This document shows positions 1-7,356 of a stretch of DNA of 64,000 nucleotides, in pieces. The translations under genes and the position numbers were made by a program. The notes under the pieces were generated by a model, which did not search any database, had not been told where the DNA came from, and was given only the letters and a program-made list of their open reading frames with translations. Each line of letters starts with the position of its first letter. The stretch's first letter is position 1. The DNA comes from Agrobacterium rubi TR3 = NBRC 13261 (GTDB lineage: Bacteria; Pseudomonadota; Alphaproteobacteria; Rhizobiales; Rhizobiaceae), in contig NZ_BBJU01000016.1 in the NCBI RefSeq assembly GCF_000739935.1, positions 124,001 through 188,000 on the forward strand, in the 5' to 3' direction.

Positions 1-226
1 GCCGGAAGAGCTTCAGGGACGCGTGCGTGCCGAAGGCGAATCCAGCCTGCGTGGCCACATTCAGGGCCAGAGCGAAACGGAAGAGGGTTCGGGCTCCGCA
101 GCCTACGTTCCGCCGGAAGCCAAGGACGATATCCAGCTCAACTACGCGCTGGATCTCTTCCACGGCACCAAGACGGACGCTTCTTTCCCGCCAAACCCTG
201 AAAAGGCTGTCGTCAACAAGCAGTAA
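1..226 (+). CDS. ctpA: C-terminal end of S41 carboxyl-terminal processing protease (partial)
   Basis: Only the last 74 or so codons are in the window; the frame is open from the left edge. The tail (PEELQGRV, SSLRGHIQGQ, then a Tyr-Val-Pro-Pro stretch and DDIQLNYALDL) resembles, from memory, the C-terminus of rhizobial CtpA-type periplasmic proteases, which cleave C-terminal tails of envelope proteins. The catalytic Ser/Lys and the PDZ domain lie outside the window, so activity cannot be judged. The next gene on the same strand is a periplasmic polysaccharide deacetylase-like protein and then rppH, an order I recall from other Rhizobiales. Assignment rests on the tail alone. Confidence 0.75.
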   Translation, partial: PEELQGRVRAEGESSLRGHIQGQSETEEGSGSAAYVPPEAKDDIQLNYALDLFHGTKTDASFPPNPEKAVVNKQ

Positions 227-292
227 GATGTGAGCGCATCGGGTCATCCCGATGCCTTCCCACCATGCTCGCCGTCAAACACGGATAGATCA

Positions 293-1495
293 TTGCCTTC
301 AGACCTGCGCAAACCGCTCATGGGTCGACAGAGAAAAAAAAGCGCCGGGTCGTTCCGGCGCTTTTCTGCGCTTGCGGCTCTGTTGGTGCTGGGCGTCGGT
401 GGCATTGGCGGTTTGTCGGTCTACACGGCGCTTTCCCCCGGCAATCTGGAGGGAAGTTCGACCGCACCTGATGTCCATATAACGGCCGCAGGCACATCGT
501 CCGAAACGACCACGCAAGCTGCCAGCACGGACCAGACCGATGGCGCGCTGACGCCCCAAAGCGGTCGGTCTGGCGCGAATGTGCAGAGAAGCACCATGGC
601 AGACGGCAAAGTCGTCTCCGTCTATTCGCCGCGTGAGCGCGACAGCAATAATCCGGTTTTGATGAGCGGCCAGACCTACGGGCAAGACCCGCGCATGGCA
701 GCCCAACCCAATGAGGAACTGCTCGAAGACTCCGCCTTCGGCAGGCTACCAAAGATCAGCGCCGACGGACTGCGCCCGATGGAGCAATATGCAAGGCCAT
801 GGTCTGGGGCCAGGGGCACGCGCATCGGCATCATCGTCGGTGGCCTTGGCCTCAGCCAGACCGGCACCCAAAAGGCCATCCGCGACCTGCCGCCGGACGT
901 CACACTCGGTTTCGCCGCCAGCGGCAACAGCCTGCAACGCTGGATGCAGGAAAGCCGTCGGGAAGGCCATGAAATCCTGCTTCAGGTTCCGTTCGAACCC
1001 TTCGGTTACCCTGGCACCAATCCCGGACCCGACACCTTGCTCGTTGCCGGTCCCGCCAAACTCAATATGGAGCGCTTGCACCGCTCCATGGCGAAGATCA
1101 CCAATTATACCGGCATCATGAACTATCTCGGTGGGCGGTTCATGGCCGATGAGAAAGCCCTGGAGCCGGTGATGCGCGACATCGGCAAACGCGGCTTGCT
1201 GTTTCTGGACGACGGCTCTTCAGCGCAGTCGAAAAGCGCAGCGATTGCCAAGGCCCAATCGGCCTCTGTCGGTTTTGCCGACTTGCAGCTGGATGACCAG
1301 GTCAATGAGAACGCCATCTTGCGCAAGCTGGACGATCTGGAGCGCATCGCGCGCCGGAACGGTTCCGCCATCGGGGTGGCTTCCGCTTTTGACGAAAGCA
1401 TCGCAGCCATTTCCAAATGGTCGGTGGAAGCATCCGGGCGAGGCATCGAAATCGTCGGCGTCTCCGCACTTGTTTCCGACAAGGCCGGCCCGTAA
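293..1495 (+). CDS. Divergent polysaccharide deacetylase family protein (PF04748/DUF610)
   Basis: About 400 residues: a basic N-terminus, one membrane anchor (roughly residues 22-45, Leu/Ala/Gly-rich), a low-complexity Ser/Thr linker, then the divergent deacetylase domain from about residue 175 to the end. Family-like signatures are IGIIVGGLGLS, EILLQVPFEPFGYP and GRFMAD. The domain is related to NodB-type deacetylases, but most members have no assigned substrate; a periplasmic, membrane-anchored role in envelope polysaccharide processing is inferred. The frame is open back to a GTG at 230. I prefer the TTG at 293 (reading MPSDLRKPL), since rhizobial homologues begin with a similar Asp-Leu-x-x-Pro-Leu; ATG 320 is the other option. 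No strong ribosome site marks any of the three. Confidence 0.8.
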   Translation: MPSDLRKPLMGRQRKKSAGSFRRFSALAALLVLGVGGIGGLSVYTALSPGNLEGSSTAPDVHITAAGTSSETTTQAASTDQTDGALTPQSGRSGANVQRSTMADGKVVSVYSPRERDSNNPVLMSGQTYGQDPRMAAQPNEELLEDSAFGRLPKISADGLRPMEQYARPWSGARGTRIGIIVGGLGLSQTGTQKAIRDLPPDVTLGFAASGNSLQRWMQESRREGHEILLQVPFEPFGYPGTNPGPDTLLVAGPAKLNMERLHRSMAKITNYTGIMNYLGGRFMADEKALEPVMRDIGKRGLLFLDDGSSAQSKSAAIAKAQSASVGFADLQLDDQVNENAILRKLDDLERIARRNGSAIGVASAFDESIAAISKWSVEASGRGIEIVGVSALVSDKAGP

Positions 1496-1534
1496 ATCTG
1501 TTGGCCACACCACTCCATCCATCGAAGGTCCAAA

Positions 1535-2047
1535 ATGACGATCAAAGCGGACGATCTACCCTACCGCCCCTGTGCCGGAATCATGGTTCTCAATGCTGAG
1601 GGGCTGGTCTGGGCCGGGCGGCGGATTTCGCAAGGGAACTCGGAATTCGACGGCTCACCCCAACTCTGGCAGATGCCGCAGGGTGGCATAGACGAAGGCG
1701 AGAAGCCGCTTGTGGCCGCCATTCGCGAGCTCTACGAGGAGACGGGCATGAAGACCGTGTCGCTTCTCGCTGAAGCCAGCGACTGGATACACTATGATCT
1801 GCCGCCACAACTGATCGGCATCGGTCTGCGCGGCAAATATCGCGGTCAGGCACAGCGCTGGTTTGCGTTTCGCTTCGAGGGCGATGAAAGCGAAATACAG
1901 ATCAACCCTCCACCGACCGGCCACGAGGCCGAATTCGATGAATGGGCGTGGAAACCGATGGAAAGCCTGCCAGACCTGATCGTGCCGTTCAAACGCGGCG
2001 TGTACGAACAGGTCGTCGCCGAATTCCGGCATCTCTCTGATCGATAA
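1535..2047 (+). CDS. rppH: RNA pyrophosphohydrolase RppH (Nudix hydrolase)
   Basis: 170 residues, the usual length for alphaproteobacterial RppH/NudH. The complete Nudix box spans residues 50-72, fitting the GX5EX7REUXEEXGU pattern with Glu68 and Glu69 as expected metal ligands (REL-YEETG). The start [11 protein letters not shown] and the [12 protein letters not shown] segment are typical of RppH rather than ADP-ribose or MutT Nudix enzymes. The enzyme removes pyrophosphate from 5'-triphosphorylated mRNA, exposing it to RNase E; the alphaproteobacterial members were first described as Ap4A hydrolases (IalA/NudH), so both activities are plausible. It lies 39 nt after the deacetylase gene on the same strand and ends at a strong hairpin terminator. 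Confidence 0.93.
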   Translation: MTIKADDLPYRPCAGIMVLNAEGLVWAGRRISQGNSEFDGSPQLWQMPQGGIDEGEKPLVAAIRELYEETGMKTVSLLAEASDWIHYDLPPQLIGIGLRGKYRGQAQRWFAFRFEGDESEIQINPPPTGHEAEFDEWAWKPMESLPDLIVPFKRGVYEQVVAEFRHLSDR

Positions 2048-2052
2048 AACAA

Positions 2053-2081
2053 AAAAGGCGGCTGAAGAGCCGCCTTTTCAT
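2053..2081. terminator. Bidirectional intrinsic terminator between rppH and bfr
   Basis: An 11-bp perfect stem (AAAAGGCGGCT / AGCCGCCTTTT) closes a GAAG tetraloop. U-runs are available on both strands, so it can serve the convergent genes rppH (+) and bfr (-). Confidence 0.9.
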
Positions 2082-2097
2082 TCGATAATGACCGATA

Positions 2098-2589
2098 TTA
2101 TTCGGATTCAGCAGCGTCGGCAGAGTCAGCATTGAGCTGGCCGTACTTGGCTTCGCCGATCTTGTTGAGAAGATCGAGCTGCGTTTCGAGGAAGTCGATA
2201 TGGCCTTCTTCGTCGATCAGCAGCGTTTCGAACAGCTTCATCGAAACGTAATCGCCGGCATCATGACAGATATCGCGCGAGTTCTTGTACGCTGCGCGTG
2301 CGTCATATTCGCCTGCGAGATCCGCTTCCAGCACTTCCTTGACGTTCTGGCCGATTCGCAGCGGTGCGACGGTCTGAAGGTTCGGATGTCCATCGAGGAA
2401 GATGATACGGTCGATGATCTTGTCGGCGTGCTGCATCTCTTCGATGGATTCGGCACGCTCTTTCTTGGCGAGCTTTGTGTAGCCCCAGTCGTTCAGCAGT
2501 CGGTAATGCAGCCAGTATTGGTTGACCGCACCGAGTTCGAGGAACAAAGCCTCGTTAAGCTGCTCGATGACTCTTGTGTCGCCTTTCAA
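2098..2589 (-). CDS. bfr: Bacterioferritin
   Basis: Haem-containing ferritin that oxidises and stores iron as a 24-mer. From the TTG start it is 163 residues, close to the usual 160 or so. Ferroxidase and haem features are visible: [20 protein letters not shown], then EEMQHADKI, and [23 protein letters not shown] near the end. I chose the TTG at 2589 because AGGAG sits 8 nt upstream and bacterioferritins start MKGDxxVI; the upstream ATG (2613) would add eight residues without homology. The C-terminal tail is acidic and Ala-rich. It overlaps the 3' end of bfd by about 35 nt, so the two are co-transcribed and probably translationally coupled. Confidence 0.95.
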   Translation of the reverse strand: MKGDTRVIEQLNEALFLELGAVNQYWLHYRLLNDWGYTKLAKKERAESIEEMQHADKIIDRIIFLDGHPNLQTVAPLRIGQNVKEVLEADLAGEYDARAAYKNSRDICHDAGDYVSMKLFETLLIDEEGHIDFLETQLDLLNKIGEAKYGQLNADSADAAESE

Positions 2590-2866
2590 TGTCCGCTCTC
2601 CTGTTGTCTTCATGCAATTGTCTCAGGCGGGACATAAAATCAAAAACGTCGGCCTCCGTCGAGTGGCGACGGGCATGATATTCTTCTGTCGTCTTGATGA
2701 TCAGTTCGACAACGGTCGGGAAACAGCCGCAGCAACGGCCACGTTTGGCCATCGCGTGATACACTTTCGACGGCACAATAAGCTGCCAACAGTCCTCGTC
2801 GAGCATCTCATTGATGACGTCGCGAATGTCGTTATCGGTGATGTAGTTACAGCTGCAAACGAGCAT
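2555..2866 (-). CDS. bfd: Bacterioferritin-associated ferredoxin (Bfd-like [2Fe-2S] protein)
   Basis: 103 residues. Cysteines Cys4 and Cys6 (LVCSCNYIT) plus Cys45 and Cys48 (RGRCCGCFP) form the CxC...CxxC ligand set of the BFD-like [2Fe-2S] fold. Bfd reduces the ferric core of bacterioferritin so that iron can be released. The C-terminal 45 or so residues, beyond the usual 60-65 residue Bfd core, are charged (Arg/His-rich) and overlap the bfr start; this tail may be partly dispensable. It is the first gene of the bfd-bfr unit, and the AT-rich upstream region carries a candidate Irr box, so iron control is likely. Confidence 0.9.
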   Translation of the reverse strand: MLVCSCNYITDNDIRDVINEMLDEDCWQLIVPSKVYHAMAKRGRCCGCFPTVVELIIKTTEEYHARRHSTEADVFDFMSRLRQLHEDNRRADIERRHKSHRAA

Positions 2867-2965
2867 GGTTCATTGCCTGTATGACGCAACACGTTGTTTT
2901 CATTCTTAAACCAAAACAGGACAGTGGGTGTCAAGAAAAAGATGCGGCCAAACTTTGCAGCAGAT

Positions 2966-2982
2966 ATTAGACTCGTTCTAAA
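2966..2982 (-). promoter_or_regulatory. Candidate ICE box (Irr operator) upstream of bfd-bfr
   Basis: On the minus strand the sequence is TTTAGAACGAGTCTAAT, an interrupted inverted repeat close to the rhizobial iron-control element TTTAGAA-N3-TTCTAAA (two mismatches in the right arm). It lies about 100 bp before the bfd start, in a 244-nt AT-rich spacer between phbB and bfd. Irr is known to control iron-storage genes in this order; binding here is inferred. Confidence 0.5.
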
Positions 2983-3110
2983 CTTAACAAAAATCCTCGT
3001 CTTTTCATTCAGTTAGCATCTGCTACCGGACGCCGGGACGCTTTCAAGTTTTCGTCAACGCGGCAAAATGAAAACAAGTGATCACGGAAAGTTTACTGAC
3101 GTGCCGACCC

Positions 3111-3836
3111 TCACACGAAATACTGGCCGCCATTGGCAGTTAACGTCGACCCCGTGATGAAACCCGCATCGTCGGCAGCCAGAAACAGCGCACACCGGGC
3201 AATCTCTTCGGGCTCCCCAAGACGCCCGACGGGAATGTGCGGAAGAATGCGCTCATTCAGCACAGTTTCGGGCACGGCGCGCACCATCTCCGTTCCGATA
3301 TAGCCGGGGCAGATGGCATTGACGGTGATGTTGCGCGAAGCACCCTCCTGCGCCAGCGCCTTTGTCAGGCCGATGTCACCAGCCTTGGCAGCAGAATAGT
3401 TCACCTGGCCCGCCTGGCCCTTCTGGCCGTTGATGGAGGAGATGTTCACGATACGCCCAAAGCCGCGCTCGCGCATGCCTGGCCATATGGGATGCGTCAT
3501 ATTGAAGACGCCTGTGAGGTTGGTGTCGAGCACCTCACGCCATTGCTGCGGCGTCATCTTGTGAAACATCGCGTCGCGGGTAATCCCGGCATTGTTGACG
3601 AGCACTTCGATCGGGCCAAGATCGCTCTCGACCTGGGCAATGCCTGCAACACAGGCATCATAATCGCGGATATCCCAGCAATAGGCCGGAATTCCTGTTT
3701 CGCTGCGAAAATGCGCAGCGCGCGCTTCGGTGAATGCATAATTGACGGCAACCCTGTAGCCAGCGGCGTGAAATGCCTTGGCAATGGCAGCACCGATTCC
3801 GCTCGTCCCGCCCGTTATCAACGCAACACGGCTCAT
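3111..3836 (-). CDS. phbB: Acetoacetyl-CoA reductase (PHB biosynthesis)
   Basis: 241-residue short-chain dehydrogenase. The Rossmann glycine motif TGGTSGIG is at residues 8-15, NNAG at 81-84, and the catalytic triad is Ser134, Tyr147 and Lys151 (NYSAAKAG). The phasing and the closing TANGGQYFV match PhaB/PhbB, which reduces acetoacetyl-CoA to (R)-3-hydroxybutyryl-CoA with NADPH. The start ATG is preceded by AGGAGG at good spacing. It follows phbA on the same strand with a 70-nt gap, giving a phbA-phbB unit. The PHB synthase phbC is not in the window, as is usual in rhizobia where it lies elsewhere. Confidence 0.95.
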   Translation of the reverse strand: MSRVALITGGTSGIGAAIAKAFHAAGYRVAVNYAFTEARAAHFRSETGIPAYCWDIRDYDACVAGIAQVESDLGPIEVLVNNAGITRDAMFHKMTPQQWREVLDTNLTGVFNMTHPIWPGMRERGFGRIVNISSINGQKGQAGQVNYSAAKAGDIGLTKALAQEGASRNITVNAICPGYIGTEMVRAVPETVLNERILPHIPVGRLGEPEEIARCALFLAADDAGFITGSTLTANGGQYFV

Positions 3837-3906
3837 CTCAAGGCCTCCTTTGTTTCTCTGCGTCAGCCTTTAGAGGGGCCAAAGTGGCATTTCGATGATG
3901 GTGAGG

Positions 3907-5088
3907 TCAGAGGCCTTCCAGGCACATGGCGATTCCCATGCCGCCGCCGATGCACAGCGTCACCAGCCCCTTTTTCGCGCTGCGGCGCCTCATTTCGAAA
4001 AGCAGCGTGTTGAGAACGCGCGCGCCGGAAGCACCAATGGGATGGCCGATCGCGATCGCCCCGCCATTGACGTTGACGATCTCGGGATCAAGCCCCAGAT
4101 CACGAACGACAGCACAGGATTGCGCCGCAAAGGCTTCGTTCGCCTCGACCAGATCGAGATCGGAAACCGACCACCCGGCTTTCGCCAACGCCTTGCGCGA
4201 TGCGGGAATGGGGCCTGTGCCCATGATCTGCGGGTCGACGCCCGCGGTGGCCCAGGATGCGATGCGCGCCAGAGGCCGTAGCCCGCGCTTTTCTGCTTCG
4301 GCTTCACTCATCAACAGCACGGCAGCAGCACCGTCGTTGAGACCAGAGGCGTTGCCTGCGGTCACCGTTCCGTCCTTGTCGAAAGCAGGACGCAGCTTTG
4401 TCATCGTATCCAGCGAGGCGCCGACACGAATATATTCGTCGGCATCGACGGTCACGTCGCCCTTGCGCCCTTTGATGATGAAGGGGATGATCTCGTCAGC
4501 AAATCGTCCGGCCACCTGCGCGGCCTCGGCGCGGTTTTGCGAGGTCACGGCAAACTGGTCCTGTTCATCGCGCGAAAGCTGCCATTGCCGGGCAATGTTT
4601 TCGGCGGTAATGCCCATATGATAACCGTAGAAGGCGTCCGTCAGGCCATCCTTCAACATGGTATCGACCATCTTGAAATCACCCATTTTCACGCCACCAC
4701 GCAGATGCGCGCAATGCGGCGCCATCGACATGGACTCCTGACCGCCTGCGATGATGATCGATGCGTCACCGGTCGCAATCTGCTGCATGCCAAGTGCCAC
4801 CGCGCGCAGGCCCGAACCGCAAAGCTGATTGATCCCAAAAGCCGTCGCTTCCTGAGGAATACCCGCCTTCATCGCGGCTTGACGCGCCGGGTTTTGCCCC
4901 TCGCCTGCCGTCAGCACCTGCCCGAGAATGACTTCATCCACCTCACTTGGCTGAATGCCCGCCCGCTCCAACGCGGCCTTGATGACCGTCGCGCCCAGTT
5001 CGTGGGCAGGCGTGTTGGCAAAGCTGCCGTTGAAAGAGCCGACTGCCGTGCGCGCAGCACTGGCAATAACGATCGAGGACGAGGTCAT
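3907..5088 (-). CDS. phbA: Acetyl-CoA acetyltransferase (beta-ketothiolase)
   Basis: 393 residues, the standard length of biosynthetic thiolases. Active-site residues are Cys90 ([10 protein letters not shown]), His349 (IGHPIGASG) and Cys379 (LCIGGGMG), each one position after Zoogloea PhbA numbering. It condenses two acetyl-CoA to acetoacetyl-CoA. The frame is open 47 codons further upstream, but ATG 5088 has GGGAGA just before it and starts the conserved [17 protein letters not shown] segment, so the longer version is rejected. It is transcribed with phbB and diverges from phaR, whose product is expected to regulate the locus. Confidence 0.96.
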   Translation of the reverse strand: MTSSSIVIASAARTAVGSFNGSFANTPAHELGATVIKAALERAGIQPSEVDEVILGQVLTAGEGQNPARQAAMKAGIPQEATAFGINQLCGSGLRAVALGMQQIATGDASIIIAGGQESMSMAPHCAHLRGGVKMGDFKMVDTMLKDGLTDAFYGYHMGITAENIARQWQLSRDEQDQFAVTSQNRAEAAQVAGRFADEIIPFIIKGRKGDVTVDADEYIRVGASLDTMTKLRPAFDKDGTVTAGNASGLNDGAAAVLLMSEAEAEKRGLRPLARIASWATAGVDPQIMGTGPIPASRKALAKAGWSVSDLDLVEANEAFAAQSCAVVRDLGLDPEIVNVNGGAIAIGHPIGASGARVLNTLLFEMRRRSAKKGLVTLCIGGGMGIAMCLEGL

Positions 5089-5189
5089 TCCATATCTCCC
5101 ATTTTGCGGCGCGAGATTGTCAAAGCTTTGAGGCCAAGTCAAACCATCTCCACACCCCCGGCTCCTTAGGAACTTAACAGTCCGCATTG

Positions 5190-5243
5190 GTGACAAATGC
5201 TGCGCAAAAAATTGACTGCTGCATCGCACAAAACATTTGTCAC
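5190..5243. promoter_or_regulatory. Inverted repeat and TGC-rich element in the phbA/phaR divergent promoter
   Basis: Perfect 10-bp inverted repeat GTGACAAATG (5190-5199) / CATTTGTCAC (5234-5243), arms 44 bp centre to centre, flanking TGC-rich DNA with TGCTGCGCA and TGCTGCATCGCA (5217-5228). PhaR-type regulators bind TGC-rich repeats, so this is a plausible PhaR operator serving phaR and phbAB. The operator role is inferred. Confidence 0.55.
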
Positions 5244-5329
5244 GCCGGTTGATTTGAGCATAAACTTAAAGACGGGAAGAGCAAAAACACCTGATAAGAA
5301 GAAAATACCAGGATCGCGAGGAGGCGAGC

Positions 5330-5902
5330 ATGGCCAAACACAGCGGCGAGACCGTTATCAAGAAATATGCCAACCGGCGGCTCTATAACACCGGCACCAG
5401 CACCTATGTGACGCTCGAAGACCTCGCCAAGATGGTCAAACGCGGCGAAGAGTTCAAGGTTCAGGATGCCAAGACATCCGAAGACATCACCCACGCCGTC
5501 TTGACGCAGATCATCATGGAACAGGAAGGCAAGACCGGGAACACCTTGATGCCCACCGCCTTTTTACGCCAGCTCATTTCCTATTATGGCGACCAGATGC
5601 AGATGGTGGTGCCGACCTTCCTCGAACATTCGATGAAGACCTTTTCCGAGCAGCAGAGCCAGATGCAGGAGCATATGGGCAAGGCATTCGGCGACACATC
5701 CAACAAGAATTTCTCCACGCCGTTCGGTTTCATGGAGGAGCAGGTCAAGCGCAACACGGAGTTGTTTCGCCAGGCCATGCAGGTGTTTACGCCCTTCCCT
5801 ATGCCGTCTGCGCAGAAGGAGGCAAAGAAGCCTGATGCTTCCGAAATCGATGAACTGAAGGCGCAATTGCGCACGCTTCAGACCAAACTCGATCAGCTCT
5901 GA
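5330..5902 (+). CDS. phaR: Polyhydroxyalkanoate synthesis regulator PhaR (AniA)
   Basis: 190 residues. The N-terminal DNA-binding/accumulation domain starts TVIKKYANRRLYNTGTSTYVTL, the hallmark of PhaR, followed by the PHB-accumulation regulatory region and a C-terminal coiled-coil-like helix (EIDELKAQLRTLQTKLDQL). PhaR senses PHB granules or intermediates and represses phasin and PHB genes; in rhizobia (AniA) it also shifts global carbon flux. GGAGG precedes the ATG. It diverges from phbA and converges with the following MFS gene, overlapping its 3' end by 10 nt. Confidence 0.95.
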   Translation: MAKHSGETVIKKYANRRLYNTGTSTYVTLEDLAKMVKRGEEFKVQDAKTSEDITHAVLTQIIMEQEGKTGNTLMPTAFLRQLISYYGDQMQMVVPTFLEHSMKTFSEQQSQMQEHMGKAFGDTSNKNFSTPFGFMEEQVKRNTELFRQAMQVFTPFPMPSAQKEAKKPDASEIDELKAQLRTLQTKLDQL

Positions 5903-7278
5903 ACGGTTCTGGTTTTTTCAGGCACGCGCAGCAGCAACAGGAAGCCGGCGCCGAGGAAGATCGTCAGCGTCGCCATGCCCAGATGTGCCGAGCCGCTGAT
6001 GTAGGTGACGAGGGAAAAGGACAGCGTCGCCATAAAGCTGGTGGCGCGGCCTGACAGGGCGTAAATCCCGAAATAGCGACCTGCCTCGGCAACGGTAACG
6101 TTGCGTGCGAGGTAGGAGCGCGACGACGCCTGAACCGGGCCAAACGCAATGCCGATCAGGATGCCATAGACAAGATAGGCCTTCTCTGCCGAGCTGGAAA
6201 ACAGCCCTTCCGTCGTGGAAACGGGAAGCGCCAGCAGGCCGAACAGGGTAGAATCGGTGTAGGTCGAGACGATACCGACCGTCGCCACCAACAACAGAGC
6301 AAGGCTGATCAGCACCGTGTTTCGCGATCCTAAGCGTTGATCGACAAAGCCCGCAGCAATACAGCTGCCAATCGCCACTATGTTGAGAATGATGCCATAG
6401 ATGCCGATTTCGAGCGTGCCCCAACCAAACAGGCCCGCTGCAAAGGCACCCCCCAGGATCAAGACACCGTTGACGCCATCCTGATACAGCATCCGCGCGA
6501 TCAAAAATCGCGTAATGGCGGGGCGGCCTCTCAATTCCTTCAAGGTCGCCTTCAGCTCCGTCATGCCGGATTGAACCGCCCTTCCGAAGGGCAAGCCCTT
6601 CTTGACATCTGGCGTAAAGAAAAACATCGGCAGAATGAAAACGAAATACCACAGTGCGGAGATCGGGCCGGTGATACGGGCGTCTTCGCCAGCCGCCGGA
6701 TCGAGCCCGAAAAGCGGCGGAATGCCGAGGATCGTCACGCCATTGTCAGGTGCCGCCGCCAGAAACAACACCACGAAGATCAGCACCACCATGCCGCCGA
6801 GATAGCCGAGACCCCAGGCTGTGTTGGAAATGCGCCCGACATTTTCCGGCGTGGTCAGCCGCGGCATCATGGAATCATTGAAGACGATAGAAAACTCAGC
6901 CGCAATCGACGCGACGATCATGAAGGTCACCGGCCAGATGATGGCAGACCCGGGTGCGGCAAACCACAGCATCGCGAGGCTTGCGATCTTCAGCGTCGCG
7001 AAAAACGCGATCCAAGGTTTCCGTGAGCCGGATTGATCGGCGATGGAACCGAGGATCGGCGAGAAGATGGCGATGATGACGGAGGATATCGTCGCCATGT
7101 TGCTCCAGGTCGTCTGCGCGGAAATCGGATCCGCCGTCAGCCGGGCAACGAAATAGGGGCCGAAAATGAAAGTCGTGACGACGGTGAAAAAGGGTTGAGC
7201 CGCCCAATCGAACAGCATCCAGCCCCAGATGCCACGCTTCGTCACGCTTTGGCCGGTCGCAAGGGAAGAGGAGGCCAT
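5893..7278 (-). CDS. MFS transporter, UMF1 (Atg22-like) family
   Basis: 461 residues with about 12 hydrophobic segments. The opening WGWMLFDWAAQPFFTVVTTFIFGPYF is characteristic of the UMF1/Atg22-like branch of the major facilitator superfamily; SIADQSGSRKPW is the loop 2-3 motif. Fungal Atg22 exports amino acids from the vacuole, but bacterial members have no settled substrate, so none is assigned. It lies 71 nt downstream of the NAD-glutamate dehydrogenase on the same strand, with a hairpin in between that may limit read-through. Amino-acid efflux would suit that neighbour, but this is only a guess. Confidence 0.82.
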   Translation of the reverse strand: MASSSLATGQSVTKRGIWGWMLFDWAAQPFFTVVTTFIFGPYFVARLTADPISAQTTWSNMATISSVIIAIFSPILGSIADQSGSRKPWIAFFATLKIASLAMLWFAAPGSAIIWPVTFMIVASIAAEFSIVFNDSMMPRLTTPENVGRISNTAWGLGYLGGMVVLIFVVLFLAAAPDNGVTILGIPPLFGLDPAAGEDARITGPISALWYFVFILPMFFFTPDVKKGLPFGRAVQSGMTELKATLKELRGRPAITRFLIARMLYQDGVNGVLILGGAFAAGLFGWGTLEIGIYGIILNIVAIGSCIAAGFVDQRLGSRNTVLISLALLLVATVGIVSTYTDSTLFGLLALPVSTTEGLFSSSAEKAYLVYGILIGIAFGPVQASSRSYLARNVTVAEAGRYFGIYALSGRATSFMATLSFSLVTYISGSAHLGMATLTIFLGAGFLLLLRVPEKTRTVQS

Positions 7279-7310
7279 TCGTCACCCTTTCGGCCATTAT
7301 GAAACCAGTA

Positions 7311-7356
7311 AACTGCCCGGCTGTGATACCGGGCAGTTGGCGTCTGATATCAGACG
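7311..7356 (-). terminator. Stem-loop and 16-bp palindrome at the end of the NAD-GDH gene
   Basis: A 10-bp perfect stem AACTGCCCGG / CCGGGCAGTT (7311-7320 and 7329-7338) with an 8-nt loop lies just after the stop codon. Directly before it a perfect palindrome, CGTCTGATATCAGACG (7341-7356), spans the TGA itself. The U-tract on the minus strand is weak, so the hairpin may terminate only partly or protect the 3' end. Confidence 0.6.
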
